This document shows positions 62,607 through 64,000 of a stretch of 64,000 bases of DNA, piece after piece (positions within the stretch are counted from its first letter, which is position 1; every line of letters starts with the position of its first letter). Both the position numbers and the translations under genes were made by a program. The DNA comes from Polynucleobacter sp. MWH-Aus1W21. GTDB lineage: Bacteria > Pseudomonadota > Gammaproteobacteria > Burkholderiales > Burkholderiaceae. The stretch is taken from contig NZ_CP061287.1 of the NCBI RefSeq assembly GCF_018687275.1, positions 1,736,001-1,800,000 of the forward strand, read 5' to 3'. The notes beneath the pieces are model-generated. The model did no database searches. It worked only from the letters and a program-made list of their open reading frames with translations, and was not told the DNA's origin.

Positions 62607-62652
62607 ACCCCTTTAAACCCATATTGGGGCATTTTTCGATAAAAAAAGGGGT
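62607..62652. repeat. Inverted repeat between clpS and the cold-shock gene
   Basis: ACCCCTTT (62607-62614) and AAAGGGGT (62645-62652) are exact reverse complements, with a smaller nested CCC/GGG pair between them (62618-62629). It may be a terminator-like structure or a regulator target; direction cannot be read. Confidence 0.35.
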
Positions 62653-62682
62653 ATTTACTAGGGGGTAGGTGCATTTAACTCC

Positions 62683-62711
62683 TTGACACCCCTCCAAAAA
62701 GGGCAAACAAT
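62683..62711 (+). promoter_or_regulatory. Sigma-70 promoter of the cold-shock gene
   Basis: TTGACA (62683-62688) matches the -35 consensus perfectly; after a 17-base spacer AACAAT (62706-62711) shares four of six bases with TATAAT. The expected start at about 62718 gives a leader of about 100 bases, in keeping with the long leaders of cold-shock genes. A 10-base direct repeat AGGGGGTAGG lies upstream (62660-62669) and just after the -10 (62713-62722). Confidence 0.7.
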
Positions 62712-62821
62712 CAGGGGGTAGGCTTCAAGAGAGGTTCTATTTAGGCGTGTTGTGGATTGAGACTGATTAAAAAGTATTTACCCTCATCACGGTTGTTTTA
62801 AGTTTATGTAATGGAGTTCGC

Positions 62822-63025
62822 ATGGCGACCGGAATTGTTAAGTGGTTCAATGATGCAAAAGGTTTTGGCTTTATCAAACCTGATGATGGTGAAGAAGAGT
62901 TGTTCGCGCATTTCAGCGCAATTACTATGCCTGGGTTCAAAACCCTTAAGGAAAACCAAAAGGTAACGTTTGACATTACCCAAGGTCCTAAAGGCAAGCA
63001 AGCTACCAATATCCAAGCGGCTTAA
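62822..63025 (+). CDS. Cold-shock-domain protein (CspA family)
   Basis: The 67-residue OB-fold protein binds single-stranded RNA/DNA and acts as an RNA chaperone. RNP-1 KGFGFIKP (about residues 15-22) and the RNP-2 variant LFAHFSAI (about 30-37; usual VFVHFSAI) are present, as is GPKGKQATNIQAA at the end. Whether expression depends on cold cannot be told from the sequence. TGGAG stands before the ATG. A terminator follows 19 bases after the stop. Confidence 0.95.
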   Translation: MATGIVKWFNDAKGFGFIKPDDGEEELFAHFSAITMPGFKTLKENQKVTFDITQGPKGKQATNIQAA

Positions 63026-63044
63026 TAGTCCTTAGATCATTATT

Positions 63045-63077
63045 AAAAACCCAGGATTCGTTCCTGGGTTTTTTTTC
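63045..63077 (+). terminator. Intrinsic terminator of the cold-shock gene
   Basis: AACCCAGGA and TCCTGGGTT form a 9-bp stem followed by T8. It ends the cold-shock transcript before the DUF192 gene. Confidence 0.9.
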
Positions 63078-63100
63078 GTCTGCAATTTGCCTCACTTAAA

Positions 63101-63562
63101 ATGCACAACATGCTTATTTCAAAAAACAACTTCATCAAACTATTCGTACCCCTCTTTTTCTTTGGCTCCAGCCTTTCGCTAGCCCAAGTCAATACAGGCC
63201 TGCCCACGATTGAACTCAAAGCGGGCATCTACCGTATTCAGGCTGAGCTGGCGGATACACCTAAAGCAAGAGAAGTGGGGCTTATGAACCGCACTAGCAT
63301 GCCAACCAATTCTGGAATGTTATTTGTATTCGAACAAAAGGCAGGTCATTGTTTCTGGATGAACAACACCAAGATCCCGCTATCCATTGCATTCATTGCA
63401 GATGACGGGAAGATTGTGAACGTCGAAGAGATGCAGGCAGAAACAACCAACAACCACTGCCCTAAAGCGGCAGTGCGTTACGCATTAGAAATGAATAAGC
63501 AGTGGTTCTCAGAAAGGGTCATCGTGCCAGGCACTTTAGTCACCGGTCTACCGAAGAGATAA
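63101..63562 (+). CDS. Exported DUF192 protein
   Basis: Residues of about 1-28 form a signal segment with hydrophobic core (LFVPLFFFGSSLSLAQV). The mature part (about 30-153) is a DUF192 domain: LMNRTSMPTNSGMLFVFEQK, HCFWMNNTKIPLSIAFIADD, then MQAETTNNHCP. The family is conserved in many proteobacteria, has no defined enzyme role, and folds as a small beta-barrel. Second ATG at 63110 is an alternative start. It lies just after the cold-shock gene. Confidence 0.88.
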   Translation: MHNMLISKNNFIKLFVPLFFFGSSLSLAQVNTGLPTIELKAGIYRIQAELADTPKAREVGLMNRTSMPTNSGMLFVFEQKAGHCFWMNNTKIPLSIAFIADDGKIVNVEEMQAETTNNHCPKAAVRYALEMNKQWFSERVIVPGTLVTGLPKR

Positions 63563-63582
63563 GAAAAAATAAAGGGTAATAA

Positions 63583-63608
63583 AAAACGCAGACCTCGGTC
63601 TGCGTTTT
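63583..63608. terminator. Bidirectional terminator between DUF192 and ppnP
   Basis: AACGCAGACC and GGTCTGCGTT form a 10-bp stem with T-rich DNA on both strands. It ends both convergent genes. Confidence 0.85.
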
Positions 63609-63627
63609 GCTTTGTAGGAATGCTTAT

Positions 63628-63933
63628 TTATTCAAAGTGGCAAACATAATGCACAGGTTGCTCAGCACGAATAACAAAATAACCGCCCTTTTCCACTTCC
63701 CAGCTTTGACCCGCCTTGAATTCTTGCTCAGGAGCGCCATTGATGCTGACAAAAGCAGTGCCATCAACTACTTCCATAACTTCTCTAGTGCTTAAGTCAA
63801 AGCGTAAGGTGCTTGGCAATACAACACCAACAGACTTACGCACGCCGTTTGGCAATGTCACTGTATGAGAAACACATTTACCATCGAAAAATACGTTGGC
63901 TTTTTTGCCTACGGAAACTTGATCAAATTGCAT
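63628..63933 (-). CDS. ppnP: Pyrimidine/purine nucleoside phosphorylase (DUF1255)
   Basis: PpnP splits nucleosides with phosphate to base and ribose-1-phosphate, with a broad range of substrates. It is a 101-residue cupin-like dimer. The sequence has the family start FDQVSVGKKANVFFDGKCVS and later GVVLPSTLRFDLSTREVMEV, SINGAPEQEFKAGQSWEVEK and YFVIRAEQPVHYVCHF. It starts at 63933 and ends before a bidirectional terminator. The last 67 bases of the window (63934-64000) lie upstream and hold nothing I can call. Confidence 0.94.
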   Translation of the reverse strand: MQFDQVSVGKKANVFFDGKCVSHTVTLPNGVRKSVGVVLPSTLRFDLSTREVMEVVDGTAFVSINGAPEQEFKAGQSWEVEKGGYFVIRAEQPVHYVCHFE

Positions 63934-64000
63934 GCTGGCTCTTTCTATTCTGTTTGGTTCTAATCGTTTATTTGAATTTGCTTTGCGTTATTTCTTGGCG

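Noticed and set aside
1..64000. CRISPR arrays, insertion sequences or toxin-antitoxin pairs
   Set aside because: No regularly spaced repeats, transposase motifs or small paired toxin genes were seen anywhere in the window.

Overview
The window looks like a stretch of chromosome from a free-living betaproteobacterium of the Burkholderiales, most likely Polynucleobacter (Burkholderiaceae). This rests on moderate GC content, the order rpsU - yqeY - dnaG - rpoD with tsaD divergent, a FolE2-type GTP cyclohydrolase beside dxs-ispA-xseB, a DUF2782-like protein - homoserine kinase - BPSS1780-type membrane protein cluster beside polA, and a Lys/Ala/Pro-rich tail on the sigma factor. Genus assignment is inference; no 16S gene is present. 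No CRISPR array, insertion sequence, prophage or plasmid function was seen.

Layout. (1) 1-6300 is the accessory part: small secreted or membrane proteins of unknown function, three different bactofilins (1816-2292, 3984-4385, 5348-5797), a RodZ-like HTH/transmembrane protein (2318-3307), a 122-residue membrane/coiled-coil protein resembling the front half of an M23 (LytM) peptidase without its catalytic domain (3518-3886), and an unrecognised 289-residue protein between two bactofilins. This is the best candidate for an undescribed system: a local cytoskeletal/cell-wall module. It ends near tRNA-Ile2(CAU). (2) 6333-12087 is the macromolecular synthesis operon read leftwards (rpsU, terminator, yqeY, dnaG, rpoD, tRNA-Ile2, terminator). 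(3) 12165-19343 holds tsaD, then leftward xseB-ispA-dxs-folE2 (isoprenoid precursor and folate synthesis), and divergently a Rieske oxygenase and a mercaptopyruvate sulfurtransferase. (4) 19359-28524: leftward polA - dienelactone hydrolase - ZIP transporter; rightward DUF2782-like - thrB - membrane protein; leftward uvrD. (5) 28549-42487: valS-galU; leftward alaS-tusA-like; tctBA; glnS; an SDR-type epimerase; a ferredoxin-type reductase; and an acetylornithine-type aminotransferase. (6) 42512-48704, leftward: a complete branched-chain amino acid ABC transporter (livK, terminator, livH-livM-livG-livF) and fkpB-ispH. (7) 48735-59528: radC, rpmB-rpmG, a fatty-acid desaturase, purN-rRNA methyltransferase (leftward), then the rightward chain ribF-ileS-lspA-coaBC-dut. 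(8) 59609-63933: a small basic protein, clpS-clpA, a cold-shock gene with a well-formed promoter, a DUF192 protein and ppnP.

Most genes are housekeeping and tightly packed. Stop/start overlaps (TGATG, TAATG, ATGA) suggest translational coupling at xseB/ispA, clpS/clpA, alaS/tusA-like, livM/livG/livF, purN/methyltransferase and thrB/membrane protein. Several convergent pairs share one bidirectional terminator. Start sites were moved inwards from the longest open frame for polA, ileS, glnS, clpA, clpS, livK, livG, fkpB, radC, the sulfurtransferase, the dienelactone hydrolase and others, using Shine-Dalgarno sites, family start positions or codon overlaps.
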